A stretch of 64,000 nucleotides of DNA from Mycobacterium sp. (lineage in GTDB: Bacteria > Actinomycetota > Actinomycetes > Mycobacteriales > Mycobacteriaceae). Made by a program: the position numbers and the translations under genes. The notes below the pieces were generated by a model. It had not been told where the DNA came from. It searched no databases and saw only the letters and a list, made by a program, of their open reading frames with translations. This document shows positions 50,184 through 58,837 of this stretch, one piece after another. The DNA lies in NCBI RefSeq assembly GCF_019247635.1, contig NZ_JAFBAR010000128.1:62001-126000 (forward strand). The letters are read 5' to 3'. Within the stretch, counting starts at the first letter, position 1. Each line of letters starts with the position of its first letter.

Positions 50184-51923
50184 TCAGGCCATCCCGGCGG
50201 CGCTGCTTTGGACGTGTATCGGAATGTCATCGGCCCAGGGCTGATTGGTAACCATCACGTCGACGTCGACGTAACCCCGTTCGAACTCGCCCGTCGCCGC
50301 GTCGACCAGCCGGTACTCCTGCGTCTGTTTCTGGATCGGCTGCGCGTCGAGAATGACCACCCGGACATCGCCGGGCTCGAATCGGCACCGCTGCTGTAGC
50401 GCCTCGATAAGGCACTCGTTGTGCAGATGGCCGTCGCCGAAGTTCCAGCCAAGAACCATCGCGCAAAGAACCTCGCCCTCACAGAGGTTGTAGTCGTCCT
50501 CGTCGTAGCCGGCCATCGCCCGGTGCGCCAGGGTGAACAGCGCGCGCCCGTGCGTGTTCATCCCCCGAAACGCGTATGCGAGGTGGATCGGGACCAGGGT
50601 GGCCTCTTTGCTTTTGTACAACCGCTCGAGTTGCAGGTGCTGCATGGGGCCGAGCGCGCGCGAGCCGGTGCGAAACTTCTCGTCCACCGACGGCTTGACG
50701 CACCAGAGTGTGGTGTCCCAGTTACCCGCGTAATAGCGCATACCGGGCAGGAAGGAAACCTTGCGCGGGTACAGGTTCCCGACGACGACGGTGCCCGCGA
50801 TGACGGCGAACAGGATGGCCAGCGGCAACGGATTGGTGACGCTCGCCCACCCCAGGTTGGCGTGCGCGACAAACAACCACAGCACCCCGAAGATCATGAA
50901 CACGTTCCACTCCAGCGGCACCCCCATCGGGAAGGCCAGCAGGATGTTCAGATGGAACAGGATCATCACGAACGCGGCGACGGCGGTTGGCCAGCCGCCG
51001 TGCGAAAAGAACAGTGCGAGCGGCACCAATCCCTCCACGGCAGTGGAGAAGTGGGCGATGAGACCCGCCAACGCGCTGGGCCGCAGATCGTCCGGATAAC
51101 ACTTGAACAGCGACCGCTTGAGAAACCCGGAGGGGATGAAGGGGTTGTTGGCCAGCATCGTCGAGATCACAAACGGGAAGTGGCGGTTGAGCTTCGACGT
51201 CGCCGCGCCCAACCAGATCACCATGAAGACCGCCTTTGTGCCGACGACGATGTCGGCGCCGGAGAACAGGAACGCCAGCGCCAGCGGCGCGTACACCTCG
51301 CCGCGGGCGGCCAGGAAGATGACCTTGTCGCGCAGGCTGAGCACGGCCAGTACCGACAGGATCGCGGTGGTCTGCCACCAGGGCAGCACGCCGATCACCG
51401 TGTGCAGAGCGGGAATTGGGCCGCTGCCGTCGGACACTAGAGCTATTGCGAGCAACATCACCAGGGCGCCGTAGAGCACGGCGTCGAACGGGGTTCTGTT
51501 GTTGCCCTTGGTCAACGGCACCCGGTCCGGCCACGGTGGTAGCCGGATGGTGCCGGGCCGCAGCCAGTACAGGATCGAACCCATCGGCGGAAAATAGCGT
51601 CCGGCCAGCGGACCGAAGCAGCATCCGAGACCGACGACCTCGAACAGCATCGTGAAGAGCACGGCCTTCTGGAACACGATCGGTTCGGTCCACCACTCGG
51701 CGACGCGAGTGAATCCTCCGATGCCTGCCGTGGTCCAGGCGAACAGCCAGCCGCCAAGGATGTACAGCGCGATCTTCACGCCGTACATGACGTGCATCAC
51801 CAGCGGGGTGCCGAAGCCGTTCTCGGCGATGTGGCGCATCATCGGCACAACCCGCTCGGCGCGCGTGCCCTTACTCCATTCGGGTATGTCGACGACGGGC
51901 AGATTGGGCTGGATGAACCCCAT
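50184..51923 (-). CDS. DUF3556 polytopic membrane protein
   Basis: A 579-residue protein with about ten hydrophobic segments (for example ALYILGGWLFAWTTAGIGGF, MLFEVVGLGCCFGPLAG, VPLALFFSHGGWPTAVAAF, IFGVLWLFVAHANLGWA) followed by a soluble C-terminal third with His/Cys residues (LCEGEVLCAMVLGWNFGDGHLHNECL). This matches the actinobacterial DUF3556 family, of unknown function. ATG 51923 has AAGGAG five bases upstream. It is absent from this position in M. tuberculosis, so it was gained here or lost there. Its 3' end faces the DUF3618 gene 15 bp away. Confidence 0.85.
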   Translation of the reverse strand: MGFIQPNLPVVDIPEWSKGTRAERVVPMMRHIAENGFGTPLVMHVMYGVKIALYILGGWLFAWTTAGIGGFTRVAEWWTEPIVFQKAVLFTMLFEVVGLGCCFGPLAGRYFPPMGSILYWLRPGTIRLPPWPDRVPLTKGNNRTPFDAVLYGALVMLLAIALVSDGSGPIPALHTVIGVLPWWQTTAILSVLAVLSLRDKVIFLAARGEVYAPLALAFLFSGADIVVGTKAVFMVIWLGAATSKLNRHFPFVISTMLANNPFIPSGFLKRSLFKCYPDDLRPSALAGLIAHFSTAVEGLVPLALFFSHGGWPTAVAAFVMILFHLNILLAFPMGVPLEWNVFMIFGVLWLFVAHANLGWASVTNPLPLAILFAVIAGTVVVGNLYPRKVSFLPGMRYYAGNWDTTLWCVKPSVDEKFRTGSRALGPMQHLQLERLYKSKEATLVPIHLAYAFRGMNTHGRALFTLAHRAMAGYDEDDYNLCEGEVLCAMVLGWNFGDGHLHNECLIEALQQRCRFEPGDVRVVILDAQPIQKQTQEYRLVDAATGEFERGYVDVDVMVTNQPWADDIPIHVQSSAAGMA

Positions 51924-52047
51924 TGCGGCTCCTTCGACGCGGGGGGCCTGTCGGTGCAAGGAAAGCTACCGCTTGGCCCGGTCCTGATTACCTCTTTCTG
52001 AATAACGGCTGGAACGGCCCCGCGCCGGCTTCTAGCGTCGCGGCTGA

Positions 52048-52660
52048 TCAGTGACCGGCGCCGGCCTGCCCGTCGTGGCCGAACAGCAACCCGCGCCGGC
52101 CCCCGGGGCCGCCGGGGCCGCCGTTTCCCGGAGCGCCCCCGACGCCGCCGCTGCTGCCGACCTGTCCGCCCGCTCCACCGGATGCGCCGGTTCCCCCGGC
52201 CCCGCCGTCGCCCACCAGGCTGGCGTCGCCGCCGCCCCCGCCGGCCCCGCCTGCGCCCCCGGCTCCGCCGTTGGAGTTGCCGCCGATCGAGCCCGTGCCG
52301 CCGTCACCACCATCAGCGCCCGTGCCGCCGTTTCCACCTTGGCCGCCGTTGCCATGTATCCAGCCGCCTTGCCGGTTCCGCCGCTCGCCCCGGCGCCGCC
52401 GTCGGCATTGCCGAGGATATCGCTGCTCTGGCCGGTCGTGGTGCCGCCGGCGCCGCCCGCTCCGCCCGTCCCGCCGGCCCCGCCGTGGCCCAATAGTCCA
52501 GCGCCGCGATCGCCCCCGACACCTCGTCCTCGGCGGCGGCCGCGATCGCGGTGGTCCGCGTCGCCGCCGTGGAATTGGCCGCGCTCACAGCTGAACCCGT
52601 CCGGGCCACGGCGGCGGCGGAGACGGCAAACTCATCCGGAATCGCGTCGAGATACGACAT
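52048..52660 (-). pseudogene. Broken PE_PGRS gene at the PE26 (Rv2519) position
   Basis: ATG 52660 opens about 55 residues of PE domain (SYLDAIPDEFAVSAAAVART, then EDEVSGAIAAL). The frame then loses the PE second helix and shifts into a Gly-rich block in a second frame (HGGAGGTGGAGGAGG). It shifts again to a third frame that reads GGAPGNGGPGG and ends RRGLLFGHDGQAGAGH at the stop 52048-52050. No single frame spans it. It lies where PE26 lies in M. tuberculosis, between Rv2520c and ldtB, in the same relative orientation. Sequencing error in GC-rich repeats is the alternative to real decay. Confidence 0.75.
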
Positions 52661-52874
52661 CAGGTGCCCCCCTATCGCCAGGATTGGGCGTGACCATCAG
52701 ATTGCGTCATAACTATCACAGTGCCCGCACCCCGTACGCGTGTTGAAACGGATTGCTGGTCGCCGGACGAGCGAACGACCCAACGGGCGCTCGGGTGCTG
52801 GCAGATCGCAGGAGCGCGGAGCGAATTCACCGAGCCGCTCGACCTGCGGTTGAATGCGTTGAAGTGCGTTGAGG
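52661..52874. other. Spacer between the PE_PGRS pseudogene and tRNA-Lys
   Basis: A 214-bp gap. It would contain the old PE promoter and the 3' flank of the tRNA. No intrinsic terminator or coding frame with family resemblance is seen. Confidence 0.4.
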
Positions 52875-52947
<73 letters not shown>

Positions 52948-53116
52948 CTAGATCCACCTAGCCAAGGCACATTAACAGGCAATGCGCTACGAGGTGAAAT
53001 CTCAGATTAGTGAACTTCGGCGGGCGTAACAACGTAGTGGCCTCGTGGTGCTCCGCGAGGCCCTAAACTACTCCGAGAGTTTTGCGCCCGGTCACGACGC
53101 GGTGGAGGGGAGGTGA

Positions 53117-54349
53117 GTGCGAAAGGTGGGTGTTGTGACCAGTCCCGTGGCCAGGGGCCGTCGCGCCAGAGCTTGGCTAGCCATGCTGATGATCCCTGTT
53201 GCGCTGTTCGGCGTCGCCTGCAGCAGCAACGGCAGCCCCGGAGCCGCGCCGCCGAAGGCCATCGTGGACAAAGGCACGCCATTCGCAGACCTGCTGGTAC
53301 CCAAGCTCACCGCCTCGGTCGCAGACGGCGCGGTCGGTGTCACCGTGGACGCGCCCGTGACGGTTTCGGTTGCCGACGGCGTGCTCGCGGCGGTCACCAT
53401 GGTCAACGACAACGGCAGGACGATCAACGGTCAACTCAGCCCCGACGGGCTGCACTGGTCGACCACCGAGCAACTCGGCTACAACAGGCGCTACACGCTG
53501 AACGTGAAGGCGCTCGGCATGGGCGGCGCGGCCACCCGCCAGATGACCTTCCAGACCAGTTCCCCGGAGCACCTGACGATGCCCTACGTCAACCCCGGCG
53601 ACGGCGAGGTCGTGGGCATCGGCGAGCCGGTGGCCATCCGGTTCGACGAAAACATCGCCAACCGTCTCGCGGCGCAGAAGGCGATCGTCATCACCACCAA
53701 CCCGCCCGTCGAGGGCGCGTTCTACTGGCTGAACAACCGCGAAGTACGTTGGCGCCCAGAGCATTTCTGGAAGCCGGGCACAACGATCGACGTGGCGGTC
53801 AACACCTACGGAGTCGACTTGGGTGAGGGCATGTTCGGCGAGGACAACGTCAAGACGCACTTCACGATCGGCGACGAGGTCGTCGCGACCGCCGACGACA
53901 ACACCAAGATGGTTACGGTGCGGATCAACGGCGAAGTCGTCAAAACCATGCCCACCTCAATGGGCAAGGACAGCACCCCTACCGCGAACGGCGTCTACAT
54001 CATCGGCGGACGGTTCAAGCACATCATCATGGACTCGTCGACCTACGGCGTTCCGGTCAACTCGCCCAACGGATATCGCACCGACGTCGACTGGGCCACG
54101 CAGATGTCCTACAGCGGGGTCTTCGTGCATTCCGCGCCGTGGTCGGTGGGCGCCCAGGGTCACACCAATACCAGCCACGGCTGTCTGAACGTGAGTCCCA
54201 GCAACGCCGAATGGTTCTACGACCACGTCAAGCGCGGCGACATCGTCGAGGTGATGAACACCGTCGGCGCAACCTTGTCCGGCACCGAGGGTCTCGGGGA
54301 CTGGAATATTCCGTGGCCGCAGTGGAAAGCGGGCAACGCCAACACCTGA
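53117..54349 (+). CDS. ldtB: L,D-transpeptidase LdtMt2 (lipoprotein LppS)
   Basis: A 410-residue cell-wall enzyme forming 3-3 peptide cross-links in peptidoglycan, the target class of carbapenems. The signal sequence ends in the lipobox ALFGVACSS, so it is a lipoprotein. Two Ig-like domains (about 50-250) precede the YkuD catalytic domain, with HSAPWSVGAQG and the catalytic motif NTSHGCLNVS, whose Cys is the nucleophile. The sequence closely follows M. tuberculosis Rv2518c. GTG 53117 is preceded by GGAGGGGAG. It stands alone on its strand between the two tRNA genes. Confidence 0.97.
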   Translation: MRKVGVVTSPVARGRRARAWLAMLMIPVALFGVACSSNGSPGAAPPKAIVDKGTPFADLLVPKLTASVADGAVGVTVDAPVTVSVADGVLAAVTMVNDNGRTINGQLSPDGLHWSTTEQLGYNRRYTLNVKALGMGGAATRQMTFQTSSPEHLTMPYVNPGDGEVVGIGEPVAIRFDENIANRLAAQKAIVITTNPPVEGAFYWLNNREVRWRPEHFWKPGTTIDVAVNTYGVDLGEGMFGEDNVKTHFTIGDEVVATADDNTKMVTVRINGEVVKTMPTSMGKDSTPTANGVYIIGGRFKHIIMDSSTYGVPVNSPNGYRTDVDWATQMSYSGVFVHSAPWSVGAQGHTNTSHGCLNVSPSNAEWFYDHVKRGDIVEVMNTVGATLSGTEGLGDWNIPWPQWKAGNANT

Positions 54350-54557
54350 GCGCGGTGCCGCCGAGATCATCGCGCGTCCTGTCAGGACATTGGTGCGGTG
54401 TCCCTCGGGCGTCTCGAGGATATGGCTTTTTGCCCACCTCCGAGCGACACGGCGTGGGCGGGCGCGCAGCGGAATCGGTTGTCGCTGTAAGGCGGGCAAT
54501 TCGGCACACCCGAAACTTGCCGTGACGCAACGTGATCTCACGCCGGCTCTCGGCGAC
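54350..54557. other. Convergent spacer after ldtB
   Basis: 208 bp between the ends of ldtB and the sensor lipoprotein gene. It contains a short palindrome GTCCTGTCAGGAC near 54378 but no strong terminator hairpin with a T-tract, and no gene. Confidence 0.4.
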
Positions 54558-55253
54558 TTACTGCCTGGCCACCTTGGCCGCGATCTGGTGAGCGATGTTG
54601 ACCGCAATGTCGGCCGGATTGCCGGGCACGCAGGCCGCGATGTCGACGGCGATGTTGCTGTTGACGGTCAGCGCGCGCTGACAGGCCCACGTTTTGGTGC
54701 CCTGGCGGGTGTCGGTAACGCTCAGGGTCCCGTCGGCGTCGGCGAGGGGCCCCGCGCTCCAGACCACGTCGGGGTCGTCGGGGGAGGTGTGGCGGTACTG
54801 GCGGTTCGCGCAGGCTGGCCAATGCTCTGCCGAACTGGCGAAGAACCGCGCCGCGTCCTCGGCGGAGGGAAACGACACGACAGCCTGAGTGACTTCATGG
54901 GTGGAGTGCCCGCCGGGCTGGTCGAGGATCTGACGACGAACGGCCGTCCAGTTGCTGACGACATACACCGAGTTGTCAGCCGGATACGCGAAAACGCAAT
55001 CCTTGTCGGGTATATGGGAACTCGCGTCGAGCATCGTGGTCCATGTTCCCGCGACCGTCATTGACCGCGTCCCCATCGCTGTGTTGACCTCGGCGGCGCT
55101 GAGCAGCAGCTCGTCCAGGGCGGCCGCGGCGACCGACGGTGTTGTGGTGGTGAGCTCTGCGCTGGAGGAAACCGCGGGCGTGCCGCCGCTGCAGCCGGTG
55201 AGGAGTATCGCGAACGCGATGAGGTGGCGTCCGATGCGCTCGTTGTGAGCCAC
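54558..55253 (-). CDS. Lipoprotein with PknH-like extracellular sensor domain
   Basis: A 231-residue exported protein. The N-terminus RIGRHLIAFAILLTGCSGG is a lipoprotein signal with lipobox LTGC. The mature part resembles the PknH C-terminal sensor fold: LDELLLSAAEVNTAMG at the start, then four cysteines in DKDCVFA, WPACANR, WACQRAL and IAACVPG that in that fold form two disulfides. There is no kinase domain, so it is a free sensor-like lipoprotein, of which mycobacteria have several. GTG 55253 is the likely start. It probably binds a ligand at the outer face of the membrane. Confidence 0.87.
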   Translation of the reverse strand: MAHNERIGRHLIAFAILLTGCSGGTPAVSSSAELTTTTPSVAAAALDELLLSAAEVNTAMGTRSMTVAGTWTTMLDASSHIPDKDCVFAYPADNSVYVVSNWTAVRRQILDQPGGHSTHEVTQAVVSFPSAEDAARFFASSAEHWPACANRQYRHTSPDDPDVVWSAGPLADADGTLSVTDTRQGTKTWACQRALTVNSNIAVDIAACVPGNPADIAVNIAHQIAAKVARQ

Positions 55254-55410
55254 ACTTCGAAGGCTAACCTCGCGTGCCGGGCGCGGCGGGGCACGGCGGC
55301 GCGCGCCAGGCGGGCGGCGGGGCACGCCACGGGTCGCGAGTGTGCATTGCGCGACGCATTATCGGCGTGTCGCGTCGCGAGATTCACAGTGGAGAGGGGC
55401 TCGCGACAGC

Positions 55411-55442
55411 AAAAGGTCAGAGGGCGAAAACGCCCTCTGACC
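55411..55442 (-). terminator. Intrinsic terminator of tRNA-His
   Basis: On the minus strand GGTCAGAGGGCG and CGCCCTCTGACC form a perfect 12-bp stem with a four-base loop, followed directly by TTTT. It begins six bases after the tRNA 3' end. Such canonical terminators are uncommon in mycobacteria. Confidence 0.88.
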
Positions 55443-55447
55443 TGTGG

Positions 55448-55521
55448 GGTGAGTGACGGGACTCGAACCCGCGACATCCAGGATCACAACCTGGTGCTCT
55501 ACCAACTGAACTACACTCACC
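55448..55521 (-). tRNA. tRNA-His (anticodon GTG)
   Basis: On the minus strand the acceptor stem GTGAGTG pairs with CACTCAC. The D-arm TAGTTCAGTTGGTAGAGC, anticodon loop GTTGTGAT and T-loop GGTTCGAGTCC are clear. The G at position -1 typical of tRNA-His is encoded (55521), opposite discriminator C. Confidence 0.95.
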
Positions 55522-55567
55522 ATGGCCGTCGGCCGGCCCTGAGGGCTAACTCGCGGCGACGTCGATA

Positions 55568-56215
55568 CTAACTGTTCGTAGCCTCGTCGGCCGAATCGTT
55601 TCCGTCGGATGTGCCCGATTCGCCCTCGAGCTCGGCGGTGACTACCCCGATTTCGCTGATAGAAGGCCCGGGTGGGGGCACGAACGCGGTACGGCGGTAG
55701 TACTGCAGTTCACGGATGGATTCGTGAATGTCGGCCAGGGCCCGATGTGCAAGGCCCTTGGTCGGCTGCCCGAAGTAGATGCGCGGGTACCAGCGCCGGC
55801 AGAGTTCCTTGATCGAGCTGACGTCGATCATGCGGTAATGCAAGAAGGAGTCCAGCTTGGGCATGTCGCGCGCGATGAACGAGCGATCGGTTGCGATCGA
55901 GTTGCCCGCCAGCGGGGCCGTCTTGGGCTGCTTGACGTGTTCGCCGATGTAATCGAGCGCCATCGTCTCGGCGGTGGCCAGGTCGATGGTGGAGGCCTTC
56001 ACCTCGTCGATCAGCCCGGAGCGCGAGTGCATCTCCGTCACGACGTCGATCATCGACGACAGCGCGGCGTCCTCGGCGTGAATCACGACGTCGACACCGT
56101 CACCGAGTATGTTCAGCTCGGCGTCGGTGACCAGCACTGCGATCTCGATCAACTTGTCCGAGCCCAGATCCAGCCCGGTCATCTCGCAGTCGATCCACAC
56201 CAATTCGTCACGCAC
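55568..56215 (-). CDS. orn: Oligoribonuclease
   Basis: A 215-residue 3'-5' exonuclease that degrades two- to five-base RNAs, including pGpG from cyclic-di-GMP breakdown. DEDDh residues are visible: WIDCEMTGLD (Asp, Glu), the region ATDRSFIARDMP (Asp) and HRALADIHES (His, Asp). The acidic C-terminal tail (about 180-215) extends beyond the enterobacterial enzyme, as in the mycobacterial ones. The GTG start at 56215 gives the length of M. tuberculosis Orn (Rv2511). It is divergent from the HerA-like ATPase and downstream of nothing on its strand. Confidence 0.97.
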   Translation of the reverse strand: MRDELVWIDCEMTGLDLGSDKLIEIAVLVTDAELNILGDGVDVVIHAEDAALSSMIDVVTEMHSRSGLIDEVKASTIDLATAETMALDYIGEHVKQPKTAPLAGNSIATDRSFIARDMPKLDSFLHYRMIDVSSIKELCRRWYPRIYFGQPTKGLAHRALADIHESIRELQYYRRTAFVPPPGPSISEIGVVTAELEGESGTSDGNDSADEATNS

Positions 56216-56326
56216 AGCGCACAGCGTAGGCCCACGTCACCACCTGCCCCTGTTCACCCTGCGAAGTAGGGTGATGGTCTGCCTTGCTCGCATGGGACCA
56301 CTGGGGAGATCGAGGGCCGACGCACG

Positions 56327-57886
56327 ATGAGCACCGAATCAGCACCGACACCCGCTAAACGCATCGCGGACGGGTATGCCGTCGAGGGCCAGGCACTGGA
56401 GCTGGGCACCGTCGTCGTCGACGGTCAAACCGACCCGGCGGCCCAGATCCGCATCCCGTTGGCCACCATCAACCGGCACGGCCTGGTGGCCGGTGCGACG
56501 GGCACCGGCAAGACCAAGACGCTGCAGTTGATCGCCGAGCAGCTCAGTGCTGCGGGGGTTCCGGTGCTGATGGCCGATGTGAAGGGCGACCTGTCCGGGT
56601 TGGCGCGCCCGGGGGAGGCGAACGACAAGACCGCCGCACGCGCGAAGGATACGGGCGACAATTGGCAGGCGACGGGATTCCCGGTCGAGTTCCTGTCGTT
56701 GGGCACCGACGGGGTCGGCGTGCCGATACGCGCGACCGTCGCCAGCTTCGGCCCGGTGCTGCTATCAAAAGTGTTGGGGCTCAACGCTACTCAGGAATCA
56801 ACACTCGGGCTGATCTTCCACTGGGCGAAGGAAAACAACCGTTCGCTGGTCACGGTGGGCCAGCTGCGCGCCGTCATCAGCCACCTGACCAATGACGAGG
56901 GCAAGGCCGACCTGAAATCCCTGGGCGGGGTGTCGTCGACGACGGCGGGCGTCATCCTGCGGGCGCTGGTGAATCTCGAAGGCGAGGGCGGCGACACGTT
57001 CTTCGGCGAGCCGAAGCTTGATCCGAAGGATCTGCTGCGCGCCAACGACCAGGGCCAGGGCATCATCTCGCTGCTCGAATTCAGTGGTCAGTCGTTGCGC
57101 CCGGTTATCTTCTCCACCTTCCTGATGTGGCTGCTCGCCGATCTGTTCACCGAACTCGACGAGGTCGGCGACGTGGACAAGCCCAAACTGGTCTTCTTCT
57201 TCGACGAGGCGCACCTGTTGTTCGCCGACGCCTCCAAGGCATTCCTTGAGCAGGTCGAGCAGACCGTGAAACTGATCCGGTCCAAGGGCGTCGGGGTGTT
57301 TTTCTGCACGCAGCTGCCCACGGACCTGCCCAACGACGTGCTCTCGCAGCTGGGTGCGCGCGTCCAGCACGCGCTGCGCGCGTTCACGCCCGACGACCAG
57401 AAGGCGCTGAGCAAGACGGTGCGCACGTACCCGAAAACCGATGTCTACGACCTGGAGTCGGCGCTGACGTCCCTGGGCATCGGCGAGGCGGTCGTGACCG
57501 TGCTGTCCGAAAAAGGCGCGCCGACGCCGGTGGCGTGGACGCGGATGCGGGTGCCCCGCTCGTTGATGGCCGCGATCGGGGCGGACGCCGTCTCCGCGGC
57601 AGCCAAATCCAGCCCGCTGCAAGCGAAATACGGGAAAACGGTCGAGCAGGAGTCCACGCCCGAACCAAGCCCCAAAGGCCAAGATCCCCAGCCCGGTAAG
57701 CCCGAGCCCGAATATCCGGCGCTGCCAGACGATTACGAGTTGCCCCCGATGCCGCCGCCCGCCGCGCCGAAGGGACCTAGCATGTGGGAGGAAGTGCTGA
57801 AGAATCCCACCGTGAAAAGCGGCATCAACACGGCGATACGTGAAGCGGTGCGTAGCGTGTTCGGGTCGGGCCGCCGGCGCAGGTAG
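56327..57886 (+). CDS. DUF853 HerA-like ATPase (Rv2510c homologue)
   Basis: A 519-residue P-loop ATPase of the FtsK/HerA superfamily. Walker A is GATGTGKTKTLQ, Walker B is KLVFFFDEAHLLF, and the arginine-finger region SKGVGVFFCTQLPTDLPNDVLSQLGARVQHALRAF follows. The C-terminal part (about 425-485) is Pro/Glu-rich and probably disordered. DUF853 proteins are widespread and of unclear role, likely moving DNA or remodelling a complex. ATG 56327 opens MSTESAPTP. It is divergent from orn and convergent with the SDR gene, with a hairpin repeat between. Confidence 0.93.
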   Translation: MSTESAPTPAKRIADGYAVEGQALELGTVVVDGQTDPAAQIRIPLATINRHGLVAGATGTGKTKTLQLIAEQLSAAGVPVLMADVKGDLSGLARPGEANDKTAARAKDTGDNWQATGFPVEFLSLGTDGVGVPIRATVASFGPVLLSKVLGLNATQESTLGLIFHWAKENNRSLVTVGQLRAVISHLTNDEGKADLKSLGGVSSTTAGVILRALVNLEGEGGDTFFGEPKLDPKDLLRANDQGQGIISLLEFSGQSLRPVIFSTFLMWLLADLFTELDEVGDVDKPKLVFFFDEAHLLFADASKAFLEQVEQTVKLIRSKGVGVFFCTQLPTDLPNDVLSQLGARVQHALRAFTPDDQKALSKTVRTYPKTDVYDLESALTSLGIGEAVVTVLSEKGAPTPVAWTRMRVPRSLMAAIGADAVSAAAKSSPLQAKYGKTVEQESTPEPSPKGQDPQPGKPEPEYPALPDDYELPPMPPPAAPKGPSMWEEVLKNPTVKSGINTAIREAVRSVFGSGRRRR

Positions 57887-57891
57887 CGCCG

Positions 57892-57947
57892 CGAGCGTAA
57901 CGCCACTGCGAAAATCCGCGGCGGATCTCACAGTAGCGTTACGCTCG
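57892..57947. repeat. Nested inverted repeat between convergent genes
   Basis: 17-bp arms (57892-57908 and 57931-57947) pair with one mismatch; the loop contains a second palindrome, TCCGC-G-GCGGA. It lies between the ends of the ATPase and SDR genes and could serve both as a terminator. Its outer sequence CGAGCGTAACG resembles the ends of the repeat after acpS, suggesting an intergenic repeat family. Confidence 0.65.
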
Positions 57948-57974
57948 GCAGAGCGTCGGCCCAAACGCGGCCTG

Positions 57975-58778
57975 CTAGCCGCCCAGCTTTTTGTAGAAGC
58001 TGCCCACGATCGGTGCCACAATGGCGCGCGGGGCATACTGACTCGCCACCGACATGGCCTTGGACGTCAAGCCGGGCACGACACGCATCTTGTTGCGCTC
58101 CAACGCATCCAGCGAAACCTGGGCGGTGTGCTCGGTGGAGATCCAGAGGAAATCCGGCACCAGCCTTTCGACCAGGGATGCTTCGGCGTCGTCCGGCAGG
58201 TCGGTGCGTACCGGGCCCGGGGCCAGCAGCGTGACGTGCACACCCGAGCCTTTCAGTTCGCCGCGTAACGACTCGCTGAACGTGTTGGCGAACGCCTTGG
58301 TGGCGGCGTAGGTGGCGTTGAACGGAATCGGCGAATTGCCCGCCGCCGAGCCGGAAATCAGGATGCCGCCCGCCTTACGCTCGATCATGCCCGGCAACAC
58401 TGCCAACGAAAGATCATGCACTGCAACGGCATTAAGTTGAACCTGAGCCCTTTCGCCCGCCGGGTCCAGTCCCGAGACCGGACCGAACGTCGCCGTCCCC
58501 GCGTTCGCACACAGGATGGAGATGGGGCGGGCGGCCAGCTCGTCGCACAGCTTCGCTCGTTCGGCCGGGTCGGCGAGGTCGGCCGGTCGCACCTCCACGC
58601 TGACGCGGTACTTGTCGGTCAGCCGTGCGGCGAGCTCCGTTAGCAGATCCTCACGGCGCGCGGTGACGATCAGGCTGTGACCGCGCGTGGCCAGCTCGGT
58701 GGCCAGCGCCGCCCCGATGTTTTGTGAAGCTCCGGTGACAACCGCGCGCGCGTCGGAACTGGGAGCGGGTATCGGCAT
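57975..58778 (-). CDS. SDR reductase, mycolate-reductase type (Rv2509 homologue)
   Basis: A 267-residue classical SDR with TGASQNIG (cofactor loop), CANAGTATFGPV, catalytic Ser in LISGSAAGNS and YAATKAF. It corresponds to Rv2509, the homologue of corynebacterial CmrA, which reduces the 3-oxo group of newly condensed mycolates. Its place in the conserved orn-Rv2510c-Rv2509 block supports orthology. It is divergent from the MFS gene by 59 bp. Essential cell-wall lipid maturation is the likely role. Confidence 0.9.
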   Translation of the reverse strand: MPIPAPSSDARAVVTGASQNIGAALATELATRGHSLIVTARREDLLTELAARLTDKYRVSVEVRPADLADPAERAKLCDELAARPISILCANAGTATFGPVSGLDPAGERAQVQLNAVAVHDLSLAVLPGMIERKAGGILISGSAAGNSPIPFNATYAATKAFANTFSESLRGELKGSGVHVTLLAPGPVRTDLPDDAEASLVERLVPDFLWISTEHTAQVSLDALERNKMRVVPGLTSKAMSVASQYAPRAIVAPIVGSFYKKLGG

Positions 58779-58837
58779 GAGGGCAATCGTAGACAGAGCG
58801 CGCGCACGGTGGACCGGCTGCCAATAAGCTGCCCGTC

